From Paenibacillus montaniterrae (GTDB lineage: Bacteria > Bacillota > Bacilli > Paenibacillales > Paenibacillaceae), in contig NZ_BOSE01000004.1 in assembly GCF_018403185.1 (NCBI RefSeq), forward strand, positions 186,001 through 250,000: a stretch of 64,000 nt of DNA, read 5' to 3'. Under the pieces are notes generated by a model. The model saw nothing but the letters and a program-made list of their open reading frames with translations. It was not told the origin of the DNA and did no database searches. The translations under genes and the position numbers were made by a program. How positions within the stretch are numbered: the stretch's first letter is position 1; each line of letters begins with the position of its first letter. This document shows, in pieces, positions 37,984 through 46,978 of the stretch.

Positions 37984-38043
37984 AAAACAGACCGTTACAT
38001 ATGCACGTTGAACGCTTCAAGCGCATATGTAATCGGTCTTTCT
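37984..38043 (-). terminator. Intrinsic terminator after apt
   Basis: AGACCG and TTACATATGC pair with GCATATGTAA and CGGTCT (one bulge), followed on the minus strand by TTTTTTT. Confidence 0.85.
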
Positions 38044-38059
38044 ATCCATTTATCGGCAA

Positions 38060-38590
38060 TTAGTACGTTACAAGCGAATGTACCTCGATGCCTTCAAATT
38101 TCTTTCTGCCTTGCAGCTCCTCCAGCTCAATCAAGAAAGCAGCGCCGACGATCACGCCGCCCAGCTTCTGAACAAGCTCTACCACTGTAGCAATTGTACC
38201 GCCAGTCGCCAGCAAGTCATCCGCAATAAGCACGCGTTGACCCGGCACTATTGCATCCTTATGCATCGCAAGCTGATCCGAGCCGTATTCCAACGAATAG
38301 GAAGCGCTAATCGTTTCGCCGGGCAGCTTGCCGCTCTTTCTTACAGGAACAAAGCCAACACCAAGCTCAAGCGCAAGCGGCGCGCCAATAACAAAGCCGC
38401 GCGCTTCCGGACCTGCAATAAGATCAATCTGATATTTTTCAACCATGCTGCGCAGCTCTTGAATCGCTGCCCGGTATGCTTGGCCATCCTTAAGCAAAGT
38501 CGTTATATCTTTAAACGAAATGCCTGGTGTCGGAAAATCCTCGATTACTCGAATATAGTCTTTAAAATTAAGTGATGCGTTGGTCAACAC
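38060..38590 (-). CDS. apt: Adenine phosphoribosyltransferase
   Basis: A 176-residue purine salvage enzyme converting adenine and PRPP to AMP. It has the N-terminal [19 protein letters not shown] and the PRPP motif [13 protein letters not shown]. The GTG start is preferred, 6 nt after AAAGGA; TTG codons on either side are possible. It sits between recJ and rel in the usual order. Confidence 0.95.
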   Translation of the reverse strand: MLTNASLNFKDYIRVIEDFPTPGISFKDITTLLKDGQAYRAAIQELRSMVEKYQIDLIAGPEARGFVIGAPLALELGVGFVPVRKSGKLPGETISASYSLEYGSDQLAMHKDAIVPGQRVLIADDLLATGGTIATVVELVQKLGGVIVGAAFLIELEELQGRKKFEGIEVHSLVTY

Positions 38591-38626
38591 GTTCAATCCT
38601 TTCTATGCCATTTCCTTTATTTCTGG

Positions 38627-40630
38627 CTAGTTGGCTTCAAACTGCAGCCACGCGCGGTGATAACAGGATGAGCTGGTCAGCTCTCTCTTTTGCGGCGCGG
38701 CTACAGCCTCAATATGCGATGAATGAGTCGTAATAAAATTAAGCTCTTCAAATACATCTATTATTAGTTGAATCTCAGCGTTCCCTAGCCCGCTAATCGC
38801 CTTTAAGCGTTCAACTAAGCCTGCTCGCGATAACGAGCCCTGCTTACGAATGTACTGATAAATGATACCAAATTGTTCTCGTGAAGGGAATACTTTTATT
38901 CGATCTTTTTCGACATGCATATCATAGAGCTGCAATTGCGGCTTGCGCAACGAGTTCCACTCGTTAATGGAAAGCTCGCCGACAACCTGCAGCCGATCGT
39001 TTTGCTGCAGCAAGCGTTCATATTCCCCCATGCCAAAGCCAATCACATCGAGGACATGCTCGCGATCCTTAAGCTGAAGCTTTAGGTGCTTGCCATCCTT
39101 GCCGATCGCTTTCCATTCGCGCAGCGCTGCTCCTCTGATCAGCACGCGCGGCGACGGATTGCTCATGCCAAACGGCTCCAGCAGCGAAAGCTGCGAAATG
39201 GTTTCCAATGTTATTTCAGACAGCTCGCAGGCCAAATCGATGGTCAGCTTAGGAATCCAGTCATCCTCCGTCAGCCACTGCTTGGCAAGCTCGCTCAATC
39301 TTGACTCCAGCTCGGCCAGCTTCGCTACTTCAACAGTCATGCCTGCTGCTGCCTGATGTCCGCCGTAATGCAACAGCAACTCCTCGCACTCGGTAAGCGC
39401 GGCATGCAAATCAAAGTTTTCTATAGATCGTGCCGAGCCTTTTGCTGTACCTGTCTCCTCATCGATTCCGAACACAAGCACAGGCTTGTAGTGACGCTCC
39501 AGCAGCTTGGAGGCGACTATGCCAATTACGCCAACGTTCCAGCCTGCTCCTGCCACGACGATGACATGCGGCTCAGCCTGGTTGCTGTCAGCTGCCTGCT
39601 TTAGCTTATTTTGCCATTGCAGCTCTGCTTCTATAACCATATCCTCAACAATTTGCTGGCGCTCTTTATTCAAATGATCTAGCTCAGCGGCAAGCTGTGC
39701 CGCCTCCTGCTCATTTGTTGTAGTCAGCAGCTGCACAGCAAGTCGCGCATGCTTCAAGCGGCCGGCCGCATTGATGCGCGGTGCAAGCCCAAAGCCAACC
39801 TTTGTTGCAGACAGCTCGTCGATGCTTACGCCACTAGCTTCCGCCAGTGCATTGAAGCCGATATGCTCTCCTTTGCGCAGCTGTGCCAAGCCGCATGAGA
39901 CGAGCACACGATTTTCACCTTCCAGCGGCATAAGATCTGCTATTGTGCCTAAGGCTACAATGCCGCTCCATTCCATCGGCGGAGCTTCAAGCAGCGCAGT
40001 TGCCAGTTTAAAAGCAACCCCTACTCCCGCAAGTCCCTTAAATGGATATGTACAATGCTCCTGCTTCGGATTCACGACTGCAGCCGCCTCGGGCAGCTGC
40101 TCCGGCGGCTCGTGATGATCCGTTACAACAACATCAATGCCAAGCGAAGCAGCATACTGCACTTCCTCGTATGCACTAATCCCCGTATCTACGGTAACGA
40201 TTAGCTGAACGCCATCCTGCTTCGCTTTATCTATCGCTGCTTTATTCAGACCATAACCTTCCAGCATGCGGTGAGGAATATAATAATCAAAATTCAGTCC
40301 AAGACGTTCAAACGTATAATAGAGCAGCGAGGTGCTGGAAACCCCATCTGCATCATAATCTCCATATATTCTTACCTGCTCTGCATGCTCCAGCGCTCGC
40401 TTGATTCTGGCAACCGCTGCGCTCATTCCGGCAAGCTGGTAAGGATCATGCAGCATGGCGGTCGTTCCATTCAAAAAAGCTTCTATGCTTTCCTGATCAC
40501 GGTAGCCTCGTTGGATGAGCAGCTTCGTTACAAGCCTTGGTATGCCAAGCTGACTGCTCAGCCTTTGCGCCAATTGCTCATATTGTTCCGACCAAGACGC
40601 AAGCTGCCAACGCGTTTTACGTTCTATCAT
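38627..40630 (-). CDS. recJ: Single-stranded-DNA exonuclease RecJ
   Basis: A 667-residue 5'-3' exonuclease. DHH-family motifs are YGDYDADGVSST and VTDHHEPPEQLP. The DHHA1 motif is GGHQAAAGM, followed by an OB domain and a helical C-terminus (YIRKQGSLSRAGLVERLK). It is shorter than B. subtilis RecJ at the C-terminus but has all catalytic motifs. A ribosome site AAAGGGG lies 8 nt before the ATG. Confidence 0.95.
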   Translation of the reverse strand: MIERKTRWQLASWSEQYEQLAQRLSSQLGIPRLVTKLLIQRGYRDQESIEAFLNGTTAMLHDPYQLAGMSAAVARIKRALEHAEQVRIYGDYDADGVSSTSLLYYTFERLGLNFDYYIPHRMLEGYGLNKAAIDKAKQDGVQLIVTVDTGISAYEEVQYAASLGIDVVVTDHHEPPEQLPEAAAVVNPKQEHCTYPFKGLAGVGVAFKLATALLEAPPMEWSGIVALGTIADLMPLEGENRVLVSCGLAQLRKGEHIGFNALAEASGVSIDELSATKVGFGLAPRINAAGRLKHARLAVQLLTTTNEQEAAQLAAELDHLNKERQQIVEDMVIEAELQWQNKLKQAADSNQAEPHVIVVAGAGWNVGVIGIVASKLLERHYKPVLVFGIDEETGTAKGSARSIENFDLHAALTECEELLLHYGGHQAAAGMTVEVAKLAELESRLSELAKQWLTEDDWIPKLTIDLACELSEITLETISQLSLLEPFGMSNPSPRVLIRGAALREWKAIGKDGKHLKLQLKDREHVLDVIGFGMGEYERLLQQNDRLQVVGELSINEWNSLRKPQLQLYDMHVEKDRIKVFPSREQFGIIYQYIRKQGSLSRAGLVERLKAISGLGNAEIQLIIDVFEELNFITTHSSHIEAVAAPQKRELTSSSCYHRAWLQFEAN

Positions 40631-40657
40631 CTCGAAAGCCCCTTTCGCTGCGTAAAA

Positions 40658-41050
40658 CTATTGCAAAATCGTTGTCATCTCCTCTTGGGAGCTTGTGTCA
40701 TTGCTTTTGTAAGGATATTCCGGCACAAATGGCTTTACATAAATAACTGCATCGCTAAGATGAGTAAAGCGATGCATGAGCAGCCAACGAACGCGCTGCG
40801 CAATTTCATGTCCTTCCTGTACCGTAATTCTCGGATTAACATTGATCGTTAAGGTGGCTACCACATAATGTCCTTGCTCGCGAGCCTCGCATGCTTCCAC
40901 TGCAATGACGCCATTGATGCGAAGAACAACATTTTTAATATCGTCACTCTTCTCCAGACGTCCAGCTTCGTTGGCAGTACGCTGCTTGCCGCGAAAAAAC
41001 TGTTTAAGACGCTGCAGTATGCCTTTTCCCTTATCAACATCAGTAGACAT
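40658..41050 (-). CDS. Stand-alone cation-efflux C-terminal (ZT_dimer-like) domain protein
   Basis: A 130-residue soluble protein. Residues about 35-110 (VVLRINGVIAVEACEAREQG, TLTINVNPRITVQEGHEIAQ, VRWLLMHRFTHLSDAVIYV) resemble the cytoplasmic dimerisation domain of cation diffusion facilitators, yet there is no membrane domain. The ATG has a strong AGGAGG site 6 nt upstream, so this is a designed small gene rather than an undetected fragment end. It lies between recJ and secF. Metal binding or regulation is possible; no function is established. Confidence 0.78.
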   Translation of the reverse strand: MSTDVDKGKGILQRLKQFFRGKQRTANEAGRLEKSDDIKNVVLRINGVIAVEACEAREQGHYVVATLTINVNPRITVQEGHEIAQRVRWLLMHRFTHLSDAVIYVKPFVPEYPYKSNDTSSQEEMTTILQ

Positions 41051-41190
41051 AGTATCCTCCTAGACATAAATTACCGAATTTCTTCCGTAACGGCTGTCAT
41101 TCTTTAGCGCTACAACTATTAATTATACCATAGTTTTTTAGTACGATAATATATGAATCGCCGCTTGCAAAATTGCCAGACAGCAAAAAT

Positions 41191-41235
41191 AAAGGCTGCT
41201 ATGGCTTAACAAATTTCATCCATAGACAGCCTTCA
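41191..41235 (-). terminator. Intrinsic terminator after secF
   Basis: AAGGCTG and TATGG pair with CCATA and CAGCCTT, followed by TATTTTTG on the minus strand. Confidence 0.8.
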
Positions 41236-41245
41236 TGAAAGTTAG

Positions 41246-42166
41246 CTACACAGTAGGTTGCTTAGCAGCACTTGCAGGCTTTTTCTTTTCTCTTTTCTTA
41301 AACTCGTACCATAACGAGCTGGCAATACACACAGTAGAATAAGCCCCACTGATCAAGCCAATTAAAATCGCCAACGAGAACAGACGAATTGATTCACTAC
41401 CGAACAGGAAGATAAAGACAGTAACGATCATTACCGTCAACACCGTATACAAGTTGCGGGCCATCGTCTGCCAAATACTTGCATTGACCAATTCGGTCAG
41501 CTGCTTATCATTTTTCGTCGAGCTGAAGCGCAGATTTTCACGAATACGGTCAAAAATAACGATTTTATCATTAATCGAATAGCCCAGCGTAGTCAAAACC
41601 GCGGCTATAAACGGCAAATCTACCTCTAGGCGGAACATAGAGAACACCGCGACAACGACAAAACAGTCATATAAAATTGCGATATTTGCTGACAAGGCAA
41701 ACCGCCATTCGAAGCGAATCATAACATACAGCATAATAAGAACGGAAGCGGCAAGAATGGCCCAAATCGTTTTAATCGCCAGCTCCCGAGCCATGTCCGC
41801 GGAAACAACGTTAACCTCGAAAGAGCTGCCCTCGCCAAATTCAGCTTTAAATGCAGTTTGAATTTCTCTTATTTTTTCACTAGCCAGCTCTTCTCCAAAG
41901 CGAACTGAAATCCGATCATTGTTCGCTCCTCCGACTGTAGGAATTTCACTATAGCCAAGCTCTTTTAATATACTGATAACCTCTTGCTGCTCTACAGCAT
42001 GATCGGTTGCAGTATCCATCGTCGTACCTGCTTTGAAATCAATTCCTAGATTCAAGCGAAAAATAAGCAGCGACAGTATGCCAACGGCAACTAAAATAAT
42101 AGAAAAGGCAAAAAACTTTTTGCGATTGCCTATAAAATCGTAACGGATATTAGTATCAAAGCGCAC
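41246..42166 (-). CDS. secF: Protein translocase subunit SecF
   Basis: A 306-residue membrane protein using proton motive force to help Sec export. It has an N-terminal helix, the LGIDFKAGTTMD motif, a periplasmic-type domain, and helices with IRFEWRFALSANIAILYD and YSINDKIVIFDRIRENL. The GTG start overlaps the secD end by 11 bp and follows AAGGAGG. The gene is separate from secD, unlike the fused B. subtilis secDF. Confidence 0.96.
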   Translation of the reverse strand: MRFDTNIRYDFIGNRKKFFAFSIILVAVGILSLLIFRLNLGIDFKAGTTMDTATDHAVEQQEVISILKELGYSEIPTVGGANNDRISVRFGEELASEKIREIQTAFKAEFGEGSSFEVNVVSADMARELAIKTIWAILAASVLIMLYVMIRFEWRFALSANIAILYDCFVVVAVFSMFRLEVDLPFIAAVLTTLGYSINDKIVIFDRIRENLRFSSTKNDKQLTELVNASIWQTMARNLYTVLTVMIVTVFIFLFGSESIRLFSLAILIGLISGAYSTVCIASSLWYEFKKREKKKPASAAKQPTV

Positions 42167-43391
42167 GAATCTGTTCCTCCTTTACGCCATAATGTTTTGG
42201 CTTATTAAACGCCTTGCTGCTAACAAGCAAGGACAACAGGAAGCGCGACAAATAAATATTGGTAATGACGCTGACGATAATACTGAAAATCATCGTTAAC
42301 GCAAAACCTTTAATCGCCCCGTCGCCAATGACATACAACGCAACACTAGCGATAATACTCGTAATGTTCGCATCCATAATCGTACGGAAGGAGTTTTTCG
42401 AGCCAGCCTTTAAGCTGGAAGACATGCTCTTGCCGCTGCGAATTTCTTCTTTAATCCGTTCAGCTGTAATAATGTTGGCATCGACTGCCATCCCGACGCC
42501 GAGTACAAAGGCTGCAATCCCTGGCAATGTAAGCGTTGCATTGAGCCAGTTATGCACCAGTACCAGCAGCCATGCATACGTAATAATGGATACACCCGCA
42601 ACAAAGCCTGGTACACGGAACACAATGACCATGAAAAACAATACGATCAAGGAGCCGATTACCCCCGCAGTTACCGTATCCTTCAAAGAGTTTAAGCCAA
42701 GCTTGGCTCCTACGCTTTGTGTATATTTTTCAGTCAGCTTAAGCGGCAGAGATCCCATGTTGATCAAGTCGCGCAAATACTCAGCATCCGCTTTTTTCGC
42801 ATTACCGAGTGAAATTTGTGCAGAACCGCCAGGAATCGGGTAGGTAACCTCCGGATCAGAAATCATTTCCTCATCCAAATAAATCGATAGCCTTTGTCCG
42901 ACAAGCTGACTCGTTACATCATAAAACTTATCGCCGTCCTTGAGCTCGATCGTTACAATCGGGCGGTTAAAATTGTCGTAAGCGACGCCAGCGCTATTCT
43001 CTTTAAAATCCCGACCATCCAGCATAACAGTGCCATCAGGCGCGCGGAAGGTTAAATTAATTGGCTTTGCCAGCAGCTCGCGAATTTCCTCTTCATTTTC
43101 TACACCTGGCAGGCGTACACGAATACGATTGGCCCCTTCTGTCAAAATTTCCGGCTCAGCAACACCGGATTGGTCAATACGTTTCTCGAGTGCTTTAGCC
43201 GTCTGCTTCAAGGTTTGCGGGGTTACTTCACCACCCTCGTCGAACGGCGAAGCCTCATACAATACCTCAAAACCACCCTTCAAATCGAGTCCCAGCTTAA
43301 CATCCTTAAGTATTGAAGGGCTTGTCCATGCTATTGCTGCGAACAAGACAACAACCACTGCGACAAAGGTTAGCAATCTTTTCTTAACCAT
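42156..43391 (-). CDS. secD: Protein translocase subunit SecD
   Basis: A 411-residue partner of SecF. It has an N-terminal helix, LGLDLKGGFEVLYEA (D1 motif), the P1 domain (RVRLPGVENEEEIRELL), and five C-terminal helices including AFVLGVGMAVDANIITAERI. YajC is encoded at 47805-48122 and completes the accessory complex. Confidence 0.96.
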   Translation of the reverse strand: MVKKRLLTFVAVVVVLFAAIAWTSPSILKDVKLGLDLKGGFEVLYEASPFDEGGEVTPQTLKQTAKALEKRIDQSGVAEPEILTEGANRIRVRLPGVENEEEIRELLAKPINLTFRAPDGTVMLDGRDFKENSAGVAYDNFNRPIVTIELKDGDKFYDVTSQLVGQRLSIYLDEEMISDPEVTYPIPGGSAQISLGNAKKADAEYLRDLINMGSLPLKLTEKYTQSVGAKLGLNSLKDTVTAGVIGSLIVLFFMVIVFRVPGFVAGVSIITYAWLLVLVHNWLNATLTLPGIAAFVLGVGMAVDANIITAERIKEEIRSGKSMSSSLKAGSKNSFRTIMDANITSIIASVALYVIGDGAIKGFALTMIFSIIVSVITNIYLSRFLLSLLVSSKAFNKPKHYGVKEEQIRAL

Positions 43392-43426
43392 GCGTCATTT
43401 ATCCCCCTTAAAATCTCAATATTCCT

Positions 43427-43455
43427 ATTATACAGATGGAGTAAAACAACGTCAA
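43427..43455 (-). promoter_or_regulatory. Consensus sigma-A promoter of secD-secF
   Basis: TTGACG (43450-43455), a 17-bp spacer and TATAAT (43427-43432) on the minus strand, 35 bp before the secD ATG. Confidence 0.88.
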
Positions 43456-43493
43456 AAAAAGAAACTCTTTCTTTATACTAGAAAGAGTTTCCT
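43456..43493 (-). terminator. Intrinsic terminator of comN
   Basis: GAAACTCTTTCT pairs with AGAAAGAGTTTC around TTATACT, followed by TTTTTTT on the minus strand. It overlaps the comN stop region and directly precedes the secD promoter. Confidence 0.88.
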
Positions 43494-43717
43494 TTATAAG
43501 CATTCAGCATGAGATAGTTCATAAATTGGTTCGGTTTTAAAGACAAAATATCACTAACCAGCTGATGTAGCTGCGGCTTGCCATGCTTTACATATTTGGA
43601 GCTAACACAGCCCCACACCTCAGCTGCCTCGACATGATCGTAACCTAGCAGCTTGAATTCCTCTGCCTTGCTTTCACACAGCTCCTTTATCATTGAATCC
43701 CACTCGATGCTCGACAT
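43478..43717 (-). CDS. comN: ComN-like post-transcriptional regulator
   Basis: A 79-residue protein. In B. subtilis, ComN (YrzD) lies next to secDF and controls comE mRNA with DivIVA. Matching features are size, position and the sequence LCESKAEEFKLLGYDHVEAA, VWGCVSSKYVKHGKPQLHQL and FMNYLMLNAY. The ATG is preceded by GGAGGAGGGGGAG; the TTG inside that site is rejected. The role here is inferred from position and similarity. Confidence 0.85.
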   Translation of the reverse strand: MSSIEWDSMIKELCESKAEEFKLLGYDHVEAAEVWGCVSSKYVKHGKPQLHQLVSDILSLKPNQFMNYLMLNAYKGNSF

Positions 43718-43896
43718 GCGCTCCCCCTCCTCCAACTGCTGTCCAATCCTTTCAAGTCAACGAGAACAACCTGCTAACCTTGCTTCTATTGTTATCTAGT
43801 TCGTCATCCAAAACATATTTCCTGCTCTCTCCAATCAATTTTGACATGGAAGTGTGTGTGACAAGCATAGGATAAATTGTACAACCCTTTAGGGTT

Positions 43897-44066
43897 GTTT
43901 AAAAAGCTGGACTTTGATGACGATGTGACTTCTCTGTAGCATATTCGACAGCGAATATGCCACGCTACCGAAGGCTCCGGTGCTCACGTAGCTTTTGCCT
44001 ACGCTGCGCTCCTCGCCTTCTAGTATCGTGTCATCTTCTTGGTCCTGAAAGCCCAGCTTTTTAAAC
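43897..44066 (-). repeat. R2b structured repeat, locus C
   Basis: Terminal inverted repeats GTTTAAAAAGCTGG and CCAGCTTTTTAAAC differ from loci A and B at paired positions. On the minus strand the outer stem is ATGACACG with CGTGGCAT (the purine mismatch is swapped relative to locus A) and the inner stem AAGGC with GCCTT. It is preceded by an 8-bp inverted repeat ACAACCCT/AGGGTTGT at 43881-43898. The 160 bp between comN and this unit show nothing else clear. Confidence 0.87.
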
Positions 44067-44083
44067 TTCCATTGGAAGGGGTT

Positions 44084-44240
44084 GTTTAACAAGCTGGACT
44101 TTGATGACGAGGCGGTGCTTTGTAGCGTATTCGATTGGCGAATCTTGAACGCTAGCGAAAACTCCGGTGCTCACGTAGTTATCACCTACGCTGCGCTCCT
44201 CGTTTTCTAGTGTCCAAGCTTCTTGGTCCTGAAAGCCATG
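44084..44240 (-). repeat. R2a structured repeat, locus C
   Basis: On the minus strand: GGACCAAGAAG, CTTGGAC with GTTCAAG, AAAAC with GTTTT, GCGTAG with CTACG, then ATTCG and TCGTCATCAAAGT. It is joined to R1 at 44250-44379, giving the same R1-R2a-R2b order as loci A and B, in opposite orientation. Confidence 0.86.
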
Positions 44241-44249
44241 AAAAAGCTC

Positions 44250-44379
44250 CAGCGGAGGAGCAAGGCATCCGAAAAACGCAGTGGGTCGCCTTTAACATCG
44301 TAATGCAACCTTATAAATTCAAATAAGAAAGCATTACGATTTAAAAAGCGACTGGAGGTTGCTTTGCTCCGTAGCGCTG
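44250..44379 (-). repeat. R1 palindromic repeat, locus C copy 1
   Basis: Nested palindrome with arms CAGCGGAGGAGCAAGGCATCC and the facing arm ending at AGCGCTG, and inner arms TCGTAATGC and GCATTACGA. Confidence 0.85.
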
Positions 44380-44432
44380 ATACTAGCTTGAAGCTTATTC
44401 GACATCGAAGCCTGAAAGCCACAAAAAAGCTC
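44380..44432 (-). repeat. Degenerate R2 remnant between two R1 copies
   Basis: The minus strand begins GGCTTTCAGG (R2 left end) and then has short pieces related to the R2 right side (GTCGAAT, CTTCAAGCTAG). Most of the unit is gone. Confidence 0.55.
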
Positions 44433-44557
44433 CAGCGGAGGAGCAAAACATCCGAAAAACGCAGTGGGTCGCCTTTAACATCGTAATGCAACCTTAAAAA
44501 TTCAAATAAGAGCATTACGATTTAAAAAGCGACTGGAGGATGCTTTGCACCGTAGCG
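44433..44557 (-). repeat. R1 palindromic repeat, locus C copy 2
   Basis: A second R1 unit, nearly the same as 44250-44379, ending about 30 bp before the spoVB start. The whole 43718-44589 gap is thus mostly R1 and R2 sequence. Confidence 0.85.
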
Positions 44558-44589
44558 ATGTAACACGTACTTTAAGAGAGGTGTAAGCA

Positions 44590-46221
44590 ATGACGAAGCA
44601 AAGCTTTATAAAGGGAGCGATGATCCTGTTAATAGCAGGCATTGTCAATCGAATTCTGGGCTTTATTCCCAGAGTTACCCTGCCGCGCATTATTGGCGCT
44701 GAAGGGGTTGGCATCTATCAATTAAGCTATCCTTTTCTAGTCGTATTATTAACCTTTATTACAGGTGGCATTCCGCTCGCCATCGCAAAATGGATTGCCG
44801 AAGCAGAATCAGTCGGCGATAAAGCAAGGGTGAAACGTATTTTTAACACTGCGATGGTTTTAAGTGTTTCAATTGCTCTGGCGTTAACAAGCTTGATGCT
44901 TCTGTTCGCACCGCTCATTATTAAATACATTATTCCTGAGCCAAGAGTTTACCAATCCTTCCTTGTCATGTCGCCTATGCTGCTTATTGTTGGCATAAGC
45001 GCTGTTTATCGCGGTTATTTTCAAGGCAAGCAAAATATGATCCCAAGCGCCTTCTCACAGGTAGTTGAAACAATTTTCCGCATCATATTTTCCTTGTCGC
45101 TTGCTTATTACTTTTTGCCGTGGGGATTGCATTGGGGAGCTGCAGGAGCGATGCTTGGTGTCGTAATAGGCGAAATTGCCGGCTTAGGCATTATGCTGCT
45201 CAATTATCGGAGAGAGCAAAACAAACGGCTCTCTGCGCTTACACATGTAGCGATAGCTGCCGAGCCAGGCTCGGCTGAAAGCGACAGCGAGCCGAAGACT
45301 TTAGCAGCAGGCAAAAAAGGCAAAAAAAGCAAAGGGCAAGGCTCGATATTGGGCAAGCTGCTTTCCTTATCCATTCCGGTAACAGGCAGCAGGCTAGTCG
45401 GCTCGATCAGCTATTTGCTTGAGTCGATTTTTACTGCTCGAAGCCTTGCAGCTGCCGGAATCGCAACTGGCATTGCAACTGCTCAATACGGAGCATTGCA
45501 GGGAATGATTATACCGCTGATCCTGCTGCCAACCGCCTTAACAAATTCGCTTGCCGTATCTCTCGTTCCTTCGTTGTCTGAAGCTGCGATCCAAAAACAA
45601 TACAGCATCATTCACAAGCGATTGCATCAATCCATGCGGCTTTCTTTAGTCGCTGGCGCCCCTTTTACGATCATTATGTTTTTGTTTGCAGAACCGATCT
45701 GCGAGCTGATGTACGCGCATGGCGAGTATGCCCCGCTGCTGCAGCTAATTGCTCCGATTGGTATCTTCATTTACTTGCAGGCGCCGCTGCAGGCTACGCT
45801 GCAAGCTTTGGAAAAACCAGGAGTCGCGCTTGGCAATACCTTTATCGGTGCAATTATAAAAATCGGCTTAATTATTATGCTCGCTTCCAATCCTGCATTA
45901 GGCATTAAAGGCGCGTTAATTGCCATTGCTGTTAACACGGTGCTCGTAACTTTGCTGCACGCGCTTAGTGTAAAACGTTTCGTTGGCTTTCAAATGCAGC
46001 TGCTAGATTTTGTTAAGGTTGGCGCTGCGATTTTAATTTCCGGTGCATTTGCCCATTATGTCAAATCGCTGCTGCATACGATGCCGGACTGGCTAAGCCT
46101 GCTTGCTGCTTGCGCAACGACGATGATTCTCTACCTGTACTTTATGTTCTTAATGAAAATTATTGATCGCCATGATCTAATAAGGCTCCCATACATTGGC
46201 AAATGGTTTCAGCAGAATTAA
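44590..46221 (+). CDS. spoVB: Stage V sporulation protein B-like flippase (MOP/MVF family)
   Basis: A 543-residue membrane protein with about 14 helices, related to MurJ and polysaccharide flippases. B. subtilis SpoVB is needed for spore cortex synthesis. It starts TKQSFIKGAMILLIAGIVNRILGFIPRVTL. A charged loop (about 218-255, EPGSAESDSEPK then KKGKKSKGQG) separates the two halves. The ribosome site GAGAGGTG precedes the ATG. The position next to comN/secDF and the DUF421 gene supports SpoVB over other family members. Confidence 0.9.
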   Translation: MTKQSFIKGAMILLIAGIVNRILGFIPRVTLPRIIGAEGVGIYQLSYPFLVVLLTFITGGIPLAIAKWIAEAESVGDKARVKRIFNTAMVLSVSIALALTSLMLLFAPLIIKYIIPEPRVYQSFLVMSPMLLIVGISAVYRGYFQGKQNMIPSAFSQVVETIFRIIFSLSLAYYFLPWGLHWGAAGAMLGVVIGEIAGLGIMLLNYRREQNKRLSALTHVAIAAEPGSAESDSEPKTLAAGKKGKKSKGQGSILGKLLSLSIPVTGSRLVGSISYLLESIFTARSLAAAGIATGIATAQYGALQGMIIPLILLPTALTNSLAVSLVPSLSEAAIQKQYSIIHKRLHQSMRLSLVAGAPFTIIMFLFAEPICELMYAHGEYAPLLQLIAPIGIFIYLQAPLQATLQALEKPGVALGNTFIGAIIKIGLIIMLASNPALGIKGALIAIAVNTVLVTLLHALSVKRFVGFQMQLLDFVKVGAAILISGAFAHYVKSLLHTMPDWLSLLAACATTMILYLYFMFLMKIIDRHDLIRLPYIGKWFQQN

Positions 46222-46225
46222 TTCG

Positions 46226-46978
46226 CTATCTGTCCTCATCGCTGACATCGATGTAAATCCGGCCTTTATGATCAATTGTGCATAGCAGCACATCTTTAAA
46301 TTGGGCTGCGCCTTTTTCCTGGATAATGTTTTTAAGCCAAAAACGCGTCTTTTCCAGCTTTTCCAGGTTCTGATCCTGAACCTTGCCATCCATAATTAAC
46401 GGAATCGGCAGCATTTCATAGCGGAAGCCAGGCGGAATGACCGGATGATCCTTGTTTTGATTGCTTGGTTGATTGCTGTCTGGTGTGGATGTTATTTCCT
46501 TTGACTCCATCATTTCAGACTGTTGCTGCTCTTGCTTGGGCACAATGGACAGCTTGCCGCTCGTTTCCAGAATCGCGAAGTCCACATCATCTATCGACGT
46601 GATGCCGTGTTCTCTTAGCTGCAGCATCAAATCATCAAGATTATAGCGCTGCTTGCGCAGCTCTTCCTTATAAATTTTGCCTTGAGCGATTACGACCGAG
46701 GGCTTGCCGTCAAACATTAACCTGACTTTGCGGTTTTTCATCGAGATAAAGGCTGTAAGCATCTGGATTAGCACTAACAGGACAATCGGGTATATGCCAT
46801 GCATAATATGATTGCTTGTATCCTCAATCACAATTACGGCAATTTCCGCGATCATAACTGAAATGACCAGATCCAGTACAGACAGCTTGCCGATTTCTCG
46901 TTTGCCCATCAATCGCAGTACAATAAACACAACGATATACATTAAAATGGTGTGCCATGTTAAGGTGAACCAATCCAT
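46226..46978 (-). CDS. DUF421 (YetF/YrbG-like) membrane protein
   Basis: A 250-residue protein with three N-terminal membrane helices (ILMYIVVFIVLRLMGKREIG, SVLDLVISVMIAEIAVIVIE), then two soluble DUF421 segments (GKPSVVIAQGKIYKEELRKQ and YEMLPIPLIMDGKVQDQNLE) split by a disordered Gln/Ser-rich linker. The start MDWFTLTWHT follows GAGGGTG by 7 nt. Function is unknown; relatives include the YetF-type proteins of spore formers. Confidence 0.88.
   Translation of the reverse strand: MDWFTLTWHTILMYIVVFIVLRLMGKREIGKLSVLDLVISVMIAEIAVIVIEDTSNHIMHGIYPIVLLVLIQMLTAFISMKNRKVRLMFDGKPSVVIAQGKIYKEELRKQRYNLDDLMLQLREHGITSIDDVDFAILETSGKLSIVPKQEQQQSEMMESKEITSTPDSNQPSNQNKDHPVIPPGFRYEMLPIPLIMDGKVQDQNLEKLEKTRFWLKNIIQEKGAAQFKDVLLCTIDHKGRIYIDVSDEDR

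Noticed and set aside
43897..44557. Clustered repeats as a CRISPR array
   Set aside because: Units are about 130-170 bp, structured and of two kinds, with no short uniform repeats, no unique spacers and no cas genes.
44207..44714. Small open frames inside the R1/R2 region as genes
   Set aside because: They translate repeat sequence, have no suitable ribosome sites and resemble no protein; the same frames are broken in other copies.
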